The position numbers and the translations under genes were made by a program. Of a stretch of DNA of 64,000 nucleotides, positions 44,053 to 55,975 are shown in pieces. Positions within the stretch are counted from its first letter, which is position 1. Every line of letters begins with the position of its first letter. The stretch comes from Erodium maritimum (lineage: Eukaryota; Streptophyta; Magnoliopsida; Geraniales; Geraniaceae): contig OY997589.1 in the NCBI GenBank assembly GCA_963921825.1, positions 56,212,959-56,276,958 of the forward strand, read 5' to 3'. The notes beneath the pieces are model-generated. The model did not search any database. It saw nothing but the letters and a program-made list of their open reading frames with translations, and was not told the DNA's origin.

Positions 44053-44622
44053 CTAGAAAACTTATGTGATATAACCAAGAAAATAAAAGGAACCTACACA
44101 ATTCATGTTCAGATGCCTGCACATAAAAAGTTAATTTCATTGGTATTCATCAGTTATAACATACATAATGCCCACATTAAGAACCAATTACCAATACACA
44201 GCACCAGGTACAAAGTACAAATATTGACAATATTCTACTGGCAAATATCATTTGTGGATAAAAGTAGTCATTTTTCAAGGAACCGGGTAGTCAGGTTTCT
44301 GATAGTCACTGCGCCGAAGCATTTGAGAAGAGGACAGAGCTCACATTCATTTCCTCTTTATTTCTTCTAAGAGGCGTTAAACGGTGTTTTGACCATAATT
44401 CCAAGGCTTTGTGGTGCAAAGCATTCAACGAATGTAAGGTCGTTTTGCTCTGATAAACTTCTCAGCAGCTTTCCAGTCTTTCTACCACTTCAAGAGCCAC
44501 CAGCAGTGCACATGTAACAGCAACACTCCTTCCATAACCATTTAAAACAATATTAAGGAGATTAGATACCATAAGCATGGAGGTAATTTTACTGTACAAG
44601 TATCTAGGAGTGTCTATATTAT

Positions 44623-44802
44623 GGATACTTGCAAAAAAGTACCTTGAGGTATTATTCACTTTTTGCAACTTGAAGCCCTCTTCTTTGCTAATTGCAAAAA
44701 AGTGCCATGAACTTGTATTTTGTTGCACTTTGAATAAATTTGTTTCAAAATGACAATTTTATCCTTAGTAAGTACCGCAGGTTACTTTTTTTTGCAATTA
44801 TC
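44623..44802. mobile_element. Foldback MITE, family shared with 45816
   Basis: The left arm carries TTGCAAAAAAGTACCTTGAG. The right end, inverted, reads GATAATTGCAAAAAAAAGTA. The inner words GCCCTCTTCTTTGCTAATTG and AGTGCCATGAACTTG also occur in the 45816-45995 element. No coding capacity. Confidence 0.6.
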
Positions 44803-45005
44803 TTTCTATATTAAACCAAACTCTAGATGCAGCCACCTGAAATTGACATGTTATAGAACTGGCCTGAAAGTCCTGAACTACTTTAGTTGTGCCCCTGTCA
44901 TGGAAGTTTTAAGTTCCAAATCCAGTTGGGCTCTTCTACCACTTTTAGGGAGACAAAATGATCTTCAGTATGTATTTATGTTCACATTTATGAGGGGAAA
45001 ATATA

Positions 45006-45385
45006 GGGTTAATTGCAGATAGCTATTGCATACCATACATTGCAGATAGCTATTGCTTACCATACATCTTTTCCACATAACTATCCTCAACTTTAAAACA
45101 TTATTTACAGATACCTAAACTTTTTAAAAATTGCAGATAACTCTTTTTTTCCCAACAAAAAATAATGGATAAGTAGATGTAAAAATACTCCTTAAAAGAT
45201 AATACTACTAAATAGACGAAAAATGTTTTTTTTTTAGATTAGGGTCAAGGGCGTTTTTGTCATTCCTAAAAAACGAGTTATCCGCAGTTTTTTTTTAAGT
45301 TTATGCACCTGTAATAAAGTTTTAAAGTTGGGAATAATTATGTGCAAAAGGCGTATAGTCCACAATAGATATCTGCATTTAATCC
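45006..45385. mobile_element. Foldback MITE, about 380 bp
   Basis: The left end GGGTTAATTGCAGATAGCTA and the inverted right end GGATTAAATGCAGATATCTA form the terminal repeats. The left end has an extra tandem copy of CATTGCAGATAGCTATTGC. No coding capacity; no target duplication could be read. Confidence 0.65.
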
Positions 45386-45815
45386 AAAAATGTTCATCCA
45401 CAAAGCCACACATAAGGAGAGAAATTGATCGATTGACTGCAAGAATTATACACCTACTGATTTTCAATTACAAGAATTATCTGGTTTACAACCAAAGTGA
45501 ACAAAATAATTATATAAAGCAGAAAGATTCATTTTCTAAGTCCATAAATCAATCCCCAAGTGAACAGAAAGTTCATAAGAACTCAACTATGGTATGGACA
45601 ATACAAATAAATCATCATCCAGCTAACGGAAAGAATCATTTAGGTTCTCACACTACCTTCTGAAGACTATAAAAACTAATCTTGCAATTGTGGTATCACT
45701 GTGCCGGCAAAGTTCAAGGATGTCCATAGAGAAAACTGATGGTTTTGACACCACAATGCCATTTTTAACGCAATCAGACTAAAAGAAGTTTTGGCCAAAA
45801 TAAGGTTTTGTTCAA

Positions 45816-45995
45816 GGGATAATTGCAAAAAAGTACCCCAAGGTATTCGCTTTTTGCAATGTGTAGCCCTCTTCTTTGCTAATTGCAAAAATGTACCCTG
45901 AACTTTTCTTTCTGTTGCAAAAATCAAAGAAGAGGGCTACAAGCCTACAAGTAGCAAAAAATGAATACCTCAATGTATTTCTTTACGATTATCCC
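45816..45995. mobile_element. Foldback MITE, about 180 bp
   Basis: The left end GGGATAATTGCAAAAAAGTA and the inverted right end GGGATAATCGTAAAGAAATA pair. An inner pair, GCCCTCTTCTTTG versus CAAAGAAGAGGGC, is perfect. The whole element can fold into one long hairpin. Confidence 0.72.
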
Positions 45996-47889
45996 TATCT
46001 TTTATTTCCTTATTCCCTCTGTGTAGAGGGGAATTGTTGCAATGTAAGAACTAACTATGATCGTGCTTAGCTAATGTCATGCTCATACATACACACATAT
46101 ACACGGGCCATGATTGATAAAACCAACAATTGAACCTTCATAATTACAGTAATTGTGAAGACCGCTCCGGTTTAAAACGGTTTAAGTTTTAAGTTTTGTT
46201 CGATCGGAACGTCGAGGGTGAAATTTGGGTTTAATATTTTATTCGTTTAAAAAGAAAAAGCAATTTAAATCAGATGTAATTTAAATAGTAAATAATATTT
46301 AAATAAAAAAAAGGTGTAAAGGGCTGACCTGACCAGACCCGCAGGCCGGCCAAGCCAACCCGCCCAACCCTATTGGGCCGCGAGGCCCACACGTTTGTCA
46401 GAAGCCCATTTTTTCGCTCGGGCCCGCCCTTATAAGGTGAAATTTAGGGTTGAAACCCTATTTCATTTTCTCAGCAGCTCAGTTCCCTCTCACCTTCTCT
46501 CCATCGCCGAACCACCATCTCCCTCTCTCATCCTCAACCCGCCGCCCCATCCTCCCTCCATCTCCGATCTCTCCCAAGCCCGTCACCGGTCTCGCCTCCT
46601 CCTCCGTTTCTCTCTGACCTCCCTCGTTCCGTCTCCTTGCGGGTTCGATTCCGGCGAGACCCTCGCCGTCCTACGCTGTTCCGGAAGCAAGCGCCCCGGC
46701 GACGCCCCGTCGCTGGAGAGTTCGACAGAGCCCGGGACGTCGTGATTCCGGCGAAACCCTGGCCGTACGGGCCAGATCTGAGGCGAATTCCCGCCGTCTT
46801 CCGTCGCCTCCACTTTTTCCCCACGGTGAGAACCCGAAACTGTGTTGTTTTGGGTCGTCAGCTGTAGCTTCGCCGGTGGCCGGCCGGACACAATCCGAGC
46901 CTTTTTCTTCCTTCTTTTGCTGTTCCTTTTCCGAGCGTTTTCTGGATCTGGTTCAGACAGAAACTTGGATGTTTTAGATCTAGTCGAAGTGGAAACAAAA
47001 AAATAAATTTAATTAACAAAACAGTGTGGATTTGAAATTGGTTCAGAAAAAAGAACTTATTTTTAAAACGAAAAATCGGTTGTAATAAAAAGGGTTTTAA
47101 TCAGTTTTAATAAAAGGGGACTGTTGACGGTTTTGGAAACTAGAACGAACCTGGATCGGCTTTGGAAACCCTAACGAGTGAGCTGGAACGTTTTTGGAAC
47201 CTGGACGTTTAAACTGGGCTGTAAAACAGACTTATAACGGGACAAAAACGGAACGAAAATCGTGCCTCGGTATCCGTGCATCTAGATCCGTGCACAGGGT
47301 TCTGAGTTCGGTGCGTGGGTGCTCGAGCCCGATTCGTCGTAATCCCGCTTTTGGCCCGCTCGAGTTTAAAAGGCAACTGTTAAACCTAAATCGAAACCGT
47401 CGTAACATTTATTTCAACTTTGGAACCACGTTTGAGTTTGGCTTTCGTTTTGTTTTAGAGTCCGGCTTCAATCGAAGAGAAGACCGGAGATAGCAAGCCA
47501 GGACGTCAGCAGCTAGGAGACGTAGCGGTTGCTCTTCGTCTCGAGGTAGGGAAAAATAGCCGGATCTCGGCCCTGACTAGGGAAAGTTAACAGTAGAATT
47601 GCATGTGACACCGGGGTTTCGTGGGTTAAGTAGGTTATCGAATATTAGAAATGCATGATACGGGAACGTAGCGAATATTGGGAATGCATGTGACACTTAG
47701 TAGTGTCGTAGGAGCAGAGAACTTAGCGTTATTAGAACTACTGGAGGCATATGACCATGCCCGGAGGTTGATTGCGAACTTATCGAGATTAGGAGTACTG
47801 GAGGCATATGACCATGCCCAGAGGTTGTTTGTGAAACTGTTGATATTAGAACTGTTGGAGGCATTGGTTATGCCGGAGGTTGTTTGTAC

Positions 47890-48240
47890 TGTTGTGTCTG
47901 GGTGGCCATGAGTGCCGTGGGGTTGTTGAACCCGTGTCTTTACTGTTGGTATGTCTTGGGAGGCCGTGAGTGCCCGTGGGGTTATTGAGCCCGTGAGTTA
48001 TGGTTGGTGTGTCTTGGGAGGCCGTGAGTGCCCGTGGGGTTATTGAGCCCGTGAGTTATGGTTGGTGTGTCTTGGGAGGCCGTGAGTGCCCGTGGGGTTG
48101 TTGAGCCCGTGAGTGCCCGTGGGGTTGTTGAGCCCGTGAGTTATGGTTGGTGTGTCTTGGGAGGCCGTGAGTTCCCGTGGGGTTGTTGAGTCCGTTTTTT
48201 ACTGTTGGTGTCTTGGGTGGCCATGAGTGCCTGTGGAGTG
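47890..48240. repeat. 58-bp tandem repeats in the solo LTR
   Basis: Units with TTGGGAGGCCGTGAGTGCCC, GTGGGGTTATTGAGCCCGTG and AGTTATGGTTGGTGTGTC recur about six times, the central copies nearly identical. They are the reverse complement of, and homologous to, the ~57-bp units at 28320-28600 and 61028-61560. Confidence 0.88.
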
Positions 48241-48424
48241 TTGATCTTGTGTTGTTGCTGTTTGTTGAACTTGTTTGTGGTTGTGATTGTGATTGTGGTT
48301 ACCTGAGGTTGGGGGCCCGCTTCATGAAACGGGGGTCCACGAGCACACGCGTCTGCATGTTCAGACGGGGTAGGGGGCCCGCCCGTCAATAAAGGGGTCC
48401 TGGCCGCGCGTGTGTGGTTTGAGT

Positions 48425-48612
48425 TTGTGAGCATTCTTTGGCTGGCTTACGAGTTAGAGTCTCGGTAAGTTGCGAGCATTCTTTGGCTGGCTTACGAGTT
48501 AGAGTCTCGGTAAGTTGCGAGCATTCTTTGGCTGACCTGACCGAGTTAGAGTCTTGGGAGGTTGCGAGCGTTCTTTGGCTGGCCTGACCGAGTTAGAGTC
48601 TCGGGAGGTTGC
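48425..48612. repeat. About 46-bp tandem repeats in the solo LTR
   Basis: GCGAGCATTCTTTGGCTGGC, then TTACGAGTTAGAGTCTCGG and TAAGTT recur four times. The later two units read GACCTGACCGAGTTAGAGTC in place of the first wording. I did not find this array in elements A to C. Confidence 0.85.
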
Positions 48613-49200
48613 GAGCGTTCTTGGCACTGAGCAGTTGGCAGCTGGTATGCGATCCTTTGTGATCTTGTTTGGTGTGCGATCCTTTGTGATCTTGGGTGTT
48701 GCGTGGTGGTCTTTTGAGTCCTTGGGAGGGGTCGTGATCGTTGTGTCGGGTCTACTTTACGTGTCAGGGTGTTGAGTTGGTCAAGGAAGGTAACAGTGGG
48801 TGTGTGTTCAGTCGGAGTTTTTGGGTTGGGGATAGTGTTCCCCGGTGTTGACTTTTTTGTTGGTGTTACCGACATTGTCTGCTAATTATGCCGTAGTCAG
48901 TCTGTTATCCGTGGTGGTGAGCTAACGCTCACCCCTAGCTGCTTTTCCTACTGGTACCGTTCGCAGGCTGGACTAGGTGAGCTTCTGAAGCTTGAAGAGC
49001 TAGAAGCGGGATTCTGGGTTTACTTTGAGTCTAGCGACGTATACCATGTTTTTGTCCATTGTTGGGACTGATTTTGAGTTGTAAATATTATTTTTTTGAA
49101 ATAAACTGGTATTTTAAAATGTTTAAATGGAAATGGTTTCAAAGTGTTTTTTTTAAATGTTCGCGTCCCGAGTTCGGTTTACTGAAATTGGGGCGTGACA

Positions 49201-49991
49201 GTAACACCATAGATAGAACATTACCAGAGGCACAGTGGACGAACACTGGCCTCTCCTGTCTTCATTTTTGTGGCACAAGTTATGCAGAAGAGGGGCCTGA
49301 ATTTAGATGAAATTTGTTTTCAGGTGCATACGCATTGGAAGTAGTACGTTTGACAGATGAATACTGGAAAATGTGGTATGTATCTATTGTTGACTGTAGG
49401 TTAGCCTTCCTGTTAGTGTTGCAGGGTGAAATTGATGTTTTTGTGGTATTAATTGGTTTATGAAAGTTACTAAATACGTTGGAATAGATTGTAATTTGTT
49501 GAAGGAATTTGGTTACAAGATTGAGCTTTATATAGATTGGTAGTCCAGAGATGATGTTTTATTGTATTTTCTTCCTTAAATTTGCTTTATCAAGTCTTTT
49601 ATTTTGGTGCTGCGAAATCTTTGCAAATAGAGCCTGTCAAAATCTCACTAAAGGATTATAGGTATAGTTCGCACAAACTAATAACTTTCAGTTCGCACAA
49701 ACTAACAATTTTTTGATTCAATTAAAGTATCTAGCCCAAAAGCTCTAAAATTTTAAAAGAGTTCAGTATATATATGATCTTCCTCATTAAACCTCAAATT
49801 AACTCATCTCTCTTGTGATTGTAACCATAAAATCTTTTCTCCATGTATGGCCTGCAATTGATTTGATGGTTAGAAAACACTAGGAAATAATTTACGGATT
49901 CTTCTAGTTTCCATTTTCTAAAATGATTTTTTTCTGAGAATGTTGTCGGGCTAGGTCAACAAAACTACTCTATGTAAAATGAAATCACAGG
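49201..49991. other. Spacer with a short dispersed fragment
   Basis: No gene is supported. 49609-49665 (GCTGCGAAATCTTTGCAAAT...) resembles 60033-60085 (GCTGCGAAATATTTGCAAAC...). Translated, both give AAK.LQ..P.KISLK, which hints at an old exon or repeat. 49313-49380 reads GAYALEVVRLTDEYWKMW after a TTTTCAG acceptor-like word; I cannot assign it. Confidence 0.4.
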
Positions 49992-50003
49992 GGGCGCTTA
50001 AGC
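49992..50003. repeat. Target-site duplication of the LINE (left copy)
   Basis: GGGCGCTTAAGC here and at 56857-56868 are identical over 12 bases and bracket the L1 element, showing it entered by target-primed reverse transcription and sits undisturbed. Confidence 0.88.
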
Positions 50004-50432
50004 AAGGATCTTGTGAAACTCCTCCTCCCTTCCGCGAACCTTAGTTTTTGTTTAAGTTCAGTAAACGCTCTCAACAGCAACAGTAACCTACTGTAGCTTT
50101 CTTCATCGGAGTTCTTCTTTCCGGCATCAATTTTTCCTACTGCTGGTTTTTCTTTTTATCCTACTTACCGGGGTCTTCTCAGCAATGGTCGGCAAGTAAT
50201 TGGGTTGTCGGTGTAGTGTTCAAGGTGATCAAACTATTGGTCATCGAACCACCGACCTTACTTTCACACTTCCTTTCGTTCAATGGGTTCTTCTACAATA
50301 TCTGGTCCACCACCAGGTTTTGAGCATGGGAGAATTGGGAGTGGGTCTGGGGTAGATGCTCGGAGAAGGTTGCAATCGGTGGTCATTCCAACTTAGAATC
50401 GCTTTGATGTTCTTAATACTTCAGAAACTAGG

Positions 50433-52298
50433 GTGCTGGAGGGTTTCAAACTTTTCGTCCATAACATACCTCCCAAGACGTCTAGTGATGGGCTACGAAA
50501 TCTATTCTTGGAATGTGGAGAAATCATCAAGGTTGAAACACCAAAGAATCCGAATCATAGGGGACGGTGGTTCGGTTTCATCACTTTCAAAACCTCGGAA
50601 CAGAGACTTCGAGGGATTGAGGTCTTCAATGGTTATTTCCTCAAAGGATACCAACTCTTTGTGGCAGTGGCATGGGACAAGCAACTGGGACCTGATTCTA
50701 CACAGGACAAGAAAGGTTGGAGAAGGAAGGAGCATACTTCAATTGGACAGGAACAGGTTTTACCAATCACAAAAGGAAGAGTTGTTGAGGAGAATCGTGT
50801 GTGGCTAGAGAAGGGTCATCTAGCCATTCTGAATAAGGAGTGTTCAATAGAGATGATCATGGAAGACTTTGGAGCAGAGAGAGATGGCCTGATATGTATC
50901 AAAAATTTGGGCAACAGAGTAGTTCTGTTGCACTTTCCTGATGAAGAAATTGAAAGAGAGGCATTGAAGGAGGATGCTACTTGGCTCAGCACCTGGATGA
51001 CTGTTCTAAAGGACAAGTCTCGGTTTTGCAAACAAGGTGGGAAGTTCACTTGGGTTGCATTGTATGGGATCCCAATATTGGGATTGTGTTCTGAAACTTT
51101 TAAAGTTGCTTGTGAAGATTTGGGAGAAGTTATTTGGTCTCACTCAGAAAATACCGCGGGTTCTTCTTTTGATGGGGCTTTTGTGCTTATCCATTCGCAA
51201 GAGTACCTCAAGGTTTTTAAGGAAGCAAGCCTGGAATTAGAAGACAGAGAATACAAGTATATGATTTGTTCAACTGATATATCTATTGTCCCAACTATTT
51301 CTCGTACGGATGACACAACACACTGCTCTGAAAGCTTGGGAGGCACTGGTTCTTCTAAATCCAGTGAGTTCAATGCAAATTTGGGGACTAATTCTGAAGG
51401 AACTTTGATTAGTTCGGGGGTGGAAAAGGCTCTACTTCAAGTGAGGGAGTTATCAGGGACTGAAGAAGTGGAAGGATCTGCTCACAGAATGGAGGAAGGT
51501 ACACCTAACTTGGTACTCCAATCATTGGCTTTGGAGGAGTATCCTTGTCTGGGAACACAAATTTGTAGGGAAGAGGGCACTGGTGGCATTGAAGAGGGTT
51601 CTGCTGCAACATTACCCTTGAGTTTTAAAGAGGCATTGATTGCTCCTGATAGTTTGGGAGAAGAAAACTCCGGTTCTCTCAACACTATTCCGGGAGGTTG
51701 CTCAGAAAATACTGATCATTGCCTTGCTGTTGCCTCAGTACCAGATGGGACATCTAGAGGCTTAGATGGACAAAAGGGCTCATTGGTAACTGAGGGCCTT
51801 AATGAGATGGAGAGTTCTACTCCTTTGGTAGCTGGTTTGGGGCCCATGAGACAGACACCATTGGTTACTGGTACAGTTTTGGAGGGAAGGATTATTTCAA
51901 ACTCAATTTCAAACACTAATGAACTGTTAATTACTCCCTCAGTCAGCAATATGGTTTTGATTAAGAAGAAAAGGGACAGTGGACCTGTAGCTTATAATAC
52001 TCGTTCAAAAGCTAAAACTTCAATCCATTGGCCTAAAACAGCAACAACCAAGAAAGTGGATAAACAGATCCAAGTCTTTGATCAAGGTGGCTCTAGGACG
52101 TGGGATTATTGTCAAGCTTTGGGATTGGAAGCTTATATTTCTGGGGATTTAGTGCCAGAACAGTTTGATAATTTGGAATTGGAAGCTAATCAAGCTGTGG
52201 AAATTGAGACAAACTCAGAGGATGACTATTGTGATTTGGAGGAAGTTGGGGGCAGTTTGATTTTGTCTGTGGCAACACAGAGATTATCATCCCCATGA
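50433..52298 (+). CDS. LINE ORF1 protein with RRM and DUF4283-like region
   Basis: A 621-aa open frame. Residues about 5-80 form an RNA-recognition motif: RNP2 as LFVHNI and RNP1 as RWFGFITF, the two strands that contact RNA. Residues about 120-260 (VWLEKGHLAILNKECSIEMI ... FTWVALYGIPILGLCSETFK) look like the DUF4283 region common in plant LINE and gag-like proteins. The rest is long, polar and low in structure, ending in acidic sequence. ORF1 proteins coat LINE RNA in the retrotransposition particle. The start chosen is the first ATG before the RRM. The stop overlaps the ORF2 ATG. No break is seen in this frame. Confidence 0.88.
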   Translation: MLEGFKLFVHNIPPKTSSDGLRNLFLECGEIIKVETPKNPNHRGRWFGFITFKTSEQRLRGIEVFNGYFLKGYQLFVAVAWDKQLGPDSTQDKKGWRRKEHTSIGQEQVLPITKGRVVEENRVWLEKGHLAILNKECSIEMIMEDFGAERDGLICIKNLGNRVVLLHFPDEEIEREALKEDATWLSTWMTVLKDKSRFCKQGGKFTWVALYGIPILGLCSETFKVACEDLGEVIWSHSENTAGSSFDGAFVLIHSQEYLKVFKEASLELEDREYKYMICSTDISIVPTISRTDDTTHCSESLGGTGSSKSSEFNANLGTNSEGTLISSGVEKALLQVRELSGTEEVEGSAHRMEEGTPNLVLQSLALEEYPCLGTQICREEGTGGIEEGSAATLPLSFKEALIAPDSLGEENSGSLNTIPGGCSENTDHCLAVASVPDGTSRGLDGQKGSLVTEGLNEMESSTPLVAGLGPMRQTPLVTGTVLEGRIISNSISNTNELLITPSVSNMVLIKKKRDSGPVAYNTRSKAKTSIHWPKTATTKKVDKQIQVFDQGGSRTWDYCQALGLEAYISGDLVPEQFDNLELEANQAVEIETNSEDDYCDLEEVGGSLILSVATQRLSSP

Positions 52299-55200
52299 GG
52301 ATTCTCAGTTGGAACATTAGAGGTGCCTCCTCCAGGAAAAAGAGGAGGGCCTTGCGTAGCGTGTGTGGCAAGCAACAAGTGGCTATGGTGTTGATCCAGG
52401 AAAGCAAACTCACTACACTACCTACTTACTTCATCTCTAGCTGTGGTTTTAATTCTAGTTGGGAATCTCTATTTATTCCCTCTGTTGGAACTTCTGGGGG
52501 AGTCATTACTATCTGGAACAAGGAGGTCTTTGAAGTACAGTATCATTCCATTGATCCAAATGTTTTGTATTGGTCTGGTTGTTACCACCCACTGAATTTG
52601 AATTGCTTTATAATCAATATCTATGCCCCTTGTGCTGTGAATGCTAGGGGTCTTTTGTGGCTGGACATAGTCTCAAAGATCCCTAACCTCTATCCTGATT
52701 ACCTCATAGCTGGAGATTTCAATGCCATCCTCCATCCTACTGAGAAATCAGGGCCTAATTTCTCTTCAAGGAGCCTCAGAGAGTTCAGGAGTTTTGTGAG
52801 CAATGCTGAAGTATTGGATCTTCAGATGATGGGAGGGAAATATACTTGGTTTAATACCAGGAACAAGGCTTCAAGATTAGATAGATTCTTGATCACTCCA
52901 TCCTTATTATCCTCTTTCAATAACATCTCTCAAACCTGCCTGCCAAGGGTTCTTTCTGATCACAAACCTGTACTCCTTTGTAACCCTGTGGTGGATTGGG
53001 GCCCAAGGCCATTCAAATTCATCAATGCCTGGACAAAACATCCATCCTTTTTGTCAGACACTAAAGACCACTGGGATAGTATTCAAGTTGAAGGTTCATC
53101 TGCCTATAAACTCTGGTACAAGTTAAAGTCTCTTAAGAGTTTTTATAGACAGTGGAATATTAATACTTTGGGTGGTTAGACAAAGTTATTGAGGATCTCA
53201 AGGAGGAAATTTACACACTTGACAGTTTATTTGAGGTTGGAGATTTATTACCTGAGGAGATTGCCAGGAGAGCTTTGTTGAATGCTTGGTTGATTTAGAA
53301 GTTAAAACTTCAAGCTAAACTTTGGTGTCAGAAGGCTAGACATAGATGGTCTAGAGATGGGGACAGATGCACCAAATATTATCATCTGGTAGCCAATTTT
53401 AATTTCACTAGAAAGAAGATCACGAGTATTAAGGTTGGAGATTCTTATCTTCACTCTCCAGTTGAGATCAGAGATGAGGCCAATAAGCATTTCTCTGCTA
53501 GATTTCTTGGGACAGATACAGTCTGTATTAATCTATCCTCTCTTCCCTTCAAGTCTATCTCCTTTGCTCAAGCTCAAGGACTGGAGGAACCTTTCACTGA
53601 AGATGAGATACTAAAGGCCATCAGTGCTTCCAATGGGGAGAAGTCTCCTGGACCTGATGGGTTCTCACTAAAGTTTTATCAATGCTGTTGGTCTATAATC
53701 AGGAAGGATATTTTGGATCTCTTTCAAAATTTCTTCAATTGAGGTCATCTTGGTAAAGGATTAAACTCTTCCTTTATAACCTTAATCCCTAAAGGTCCAG
53801 CATCAGAGACTTTCAATGACTTCAGACCAATTAGTTTGATCCACAACATTTATAAGATCATTTCAAAGGTGTTGGCAACCAGGCTTAAACCCTTAATGAA
53901 TTTGCTAGTTCATGATGTGCAGTCTGGTTTCATAGCTGGAAGACAGATATTAGATGGAGTCTTGATTGCTTCTGAAGTAATTCATTCTATAAAAAATTAT
54001 GGTCAAGAGATAATTGTCTTCAAAATTGATTTTGAGAAGGCTTATGACCACATTCACTGGGGTTCATTATTACAGTTGCTTGAGAGAATGGGTTTTGGTT
54101 CCATCTGGAGATCTTGGATTGAGGAATGTATGAGAGCCTGGTCTTCTGTGTTGATTAATGGATCACCATCTATTGATTTTCCTTTGGAGAGAGGGCTCAG
54201 ACAAGGTTGTTCTTTATCACCCTTCTTATTTGCACTAGTAGCTGAGAGTCTTCATCAATTGATGGTTAAATGTATTTCTATGAACATGTTCTCTGGTGTT
54301 AAATGTTCTGAGTTGGGGCCAGAGATCTCCCATCTACAATTTGCAGATGATACTCTCATCTTTATTCAAGCTGGAATTCAACAAGCTATAAACTTGAAAC
54401 ACACCCTCAATGTGTTACAAAAATCCACTGGTCTACAAATCAATTTTCAGAAGTCAAAAGTATTACTGATGAATTCTTCCTCAGTGCAAATTGATGATAT
54501 CACTGGCATACTTGGCTGCACTGCAATGCAGCTTCCTTTTGAGTACTTGGGTTTCCAGTTAGGAGCTAATCCCAAGAGGATCAAAACCTGGGATCCCATT
54601 TTAGCCAAGTTCGAGAGTAAATTAAACCTTTGGCAAGCCAGACACAAAAGTTTGGGGGAGGATAACCTTGATTAAATCCTCTTTATCCTCTCTACCCTTG
54701 TATTATATGTCACTCTTTAAAGCCCCTAAGGGAGTGATAAAGGAGATGGAGAAATGGCAAAAAAGATTCCTTTGGAATGGCAATACAGATAAGAGGGTGT
54801 TACATAAAATTAGCTGGGGTAAGATTTGCAGGCCTAAAAGTGCAGGAGGGTTAGGGATCAAGAGGTTATCTATCATGAACAATGCTCTCTTGGCCAAGTG
54901 GTGGTGAAGATTTGCTTTGGAGTCTGATTCTCTTTGGAAGCAGTTAATTTTTTCTAAGTATGGTTGGGATAGCTCAGAGTGGGATCTACCAAATTCTTGC
55001 TTCATAATGGTCAATGCTTCCTCTCTCACTTTGGTGCATTACTCAATTGTCCCAAATTTACAAAGGCCTTTGGGGTGGAGGGATTAAAATGGACTGTACA
55101 TTTAGGCAACTCCATTCACTTCTGGGAGGACCTTTGGTTAATTGACATCCCACTAAAAACCATGTTCCAAAGGCTCTTTCATCTCAGTCTGCAAAAAAGG

Positions 55201-55975
55201 GACTTGGTTTCACAGTTATGGGTTAATGGTGATTGGGTATTGATCTTTAGGAGGGAATTGAGGGGCTGGGAAGAAGATCAACTTGAGCTCCTTAGTGATC
55301 TAATCAATAATCAGCCTTCATTATCTACTGATCCTGACACTGTTTCATGTGTGATTGATCAAAGAGGTTTCTCTGTGCAAAGAATGTATCAGTATTTAGA
55401 TGAGTCTGATGGTGTGGAACTTGATTGGCCACCACTACTTTGGGAACAAATACTTCCTCCCAAGATAACTGCTTTCATTTGGCTCTTGTGTATGAAAGCT
55501 ATACCAACTAAGTGTTTTCTTCTAGCAAGAGGTTGGTATGCTCACAATATATGGTGTCCCTTCTGCAATGAAGATCCATAAGAGCAAGATCATTTATTTC
55601 TAAGCTTCCCTTTTTCCTGGTCTGTGTGGGTTCTGTGTTTGAACTGGTGGGGCATAAAATCAGCTCATCCTGAGACAATTCTGGACTGGTTTATTTCTTG
55701 GAAACAGCTGGGCACTCAGAAGACTCATTGGAGTTTACTTGTCTCAATTATCATCTGGAGGTTATGGCTTTACAGGAATAATGTGATCTTCAACTCCATT
55801 TCTCTTCAACCTGAGGAGATCCTTCAACAAATTCAGAATGATTCTTATCAGCTTCTTTGGGCTAAATTTAAAGCCAATAATTTCTTCTCCTTTATTAACT
55901 GGATCAATAATCCCTGGTCTTGTCATTTGGGTAAAAAATCAACTCTGGTTGATGTCTGTTTCTTTGGCTGTTGAA
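52295..55975 (+). pseudogene. LINE ORF2: endonuclease, reverse transcriptase, zinc-binding tail
   Basis: The ATG at 52295 overlaps the ORF1 stop as ATGA. The APE-type endonuclease (52295-53179) has LSWNIRG, the QES glutamate, AGDFNAI and SDHKP, so its catalytic set is present. Reverse transcriptase follows: FRPISLIHNIYKIISKVLAT near 53825, VFKIDFEKAYDHIHW (motif A) near 54020, GLRQGCSLSPFLFAL, and FADD (motif C) near 54345. The tail has the RT-associated zinc-binding region (PPKITAFIWLLCMKAIPTKC, then WCPFCNEDP). Breaks: a frame change near 53170, stops near 53297 and 53740, a frame change near 54655, a stop near 54905, a further frame change before 54979, and a stop at 55579. It cannot make a full ORF2 protein. 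Confidence 0.92.

Larger units (their letters stand above)
46154..49200 (+). mobile_element. Solo LTR of a related gypsy subfamily (3047 bp)
   Basis: Starts TGTGAAGACCGCTCCGG (compare TGTAAGAACCGCTCCCGG of element A) and ends AAATTGGGGCGTGACA. The flanks are GTAAT (46149-46153) and GTAAC (49201-49205), a 5-bp duplication with one difference. No primer site, polypurine tract or coding region adjoins it, so it is a solo LTR left by recombination between two LTRs. A pyrimidine-rich leader-like part (46440-46620) carries an open stretch of about 100 codons that is not a gene. Fossil. Confidence 0.85.

Noticed and set aside
46395-46867. Pro/Ser/Arg-rich open frames on both strands
   Set aside because: They lie inside the solo LTR leader region; pyrimidine-rich composition explains them.
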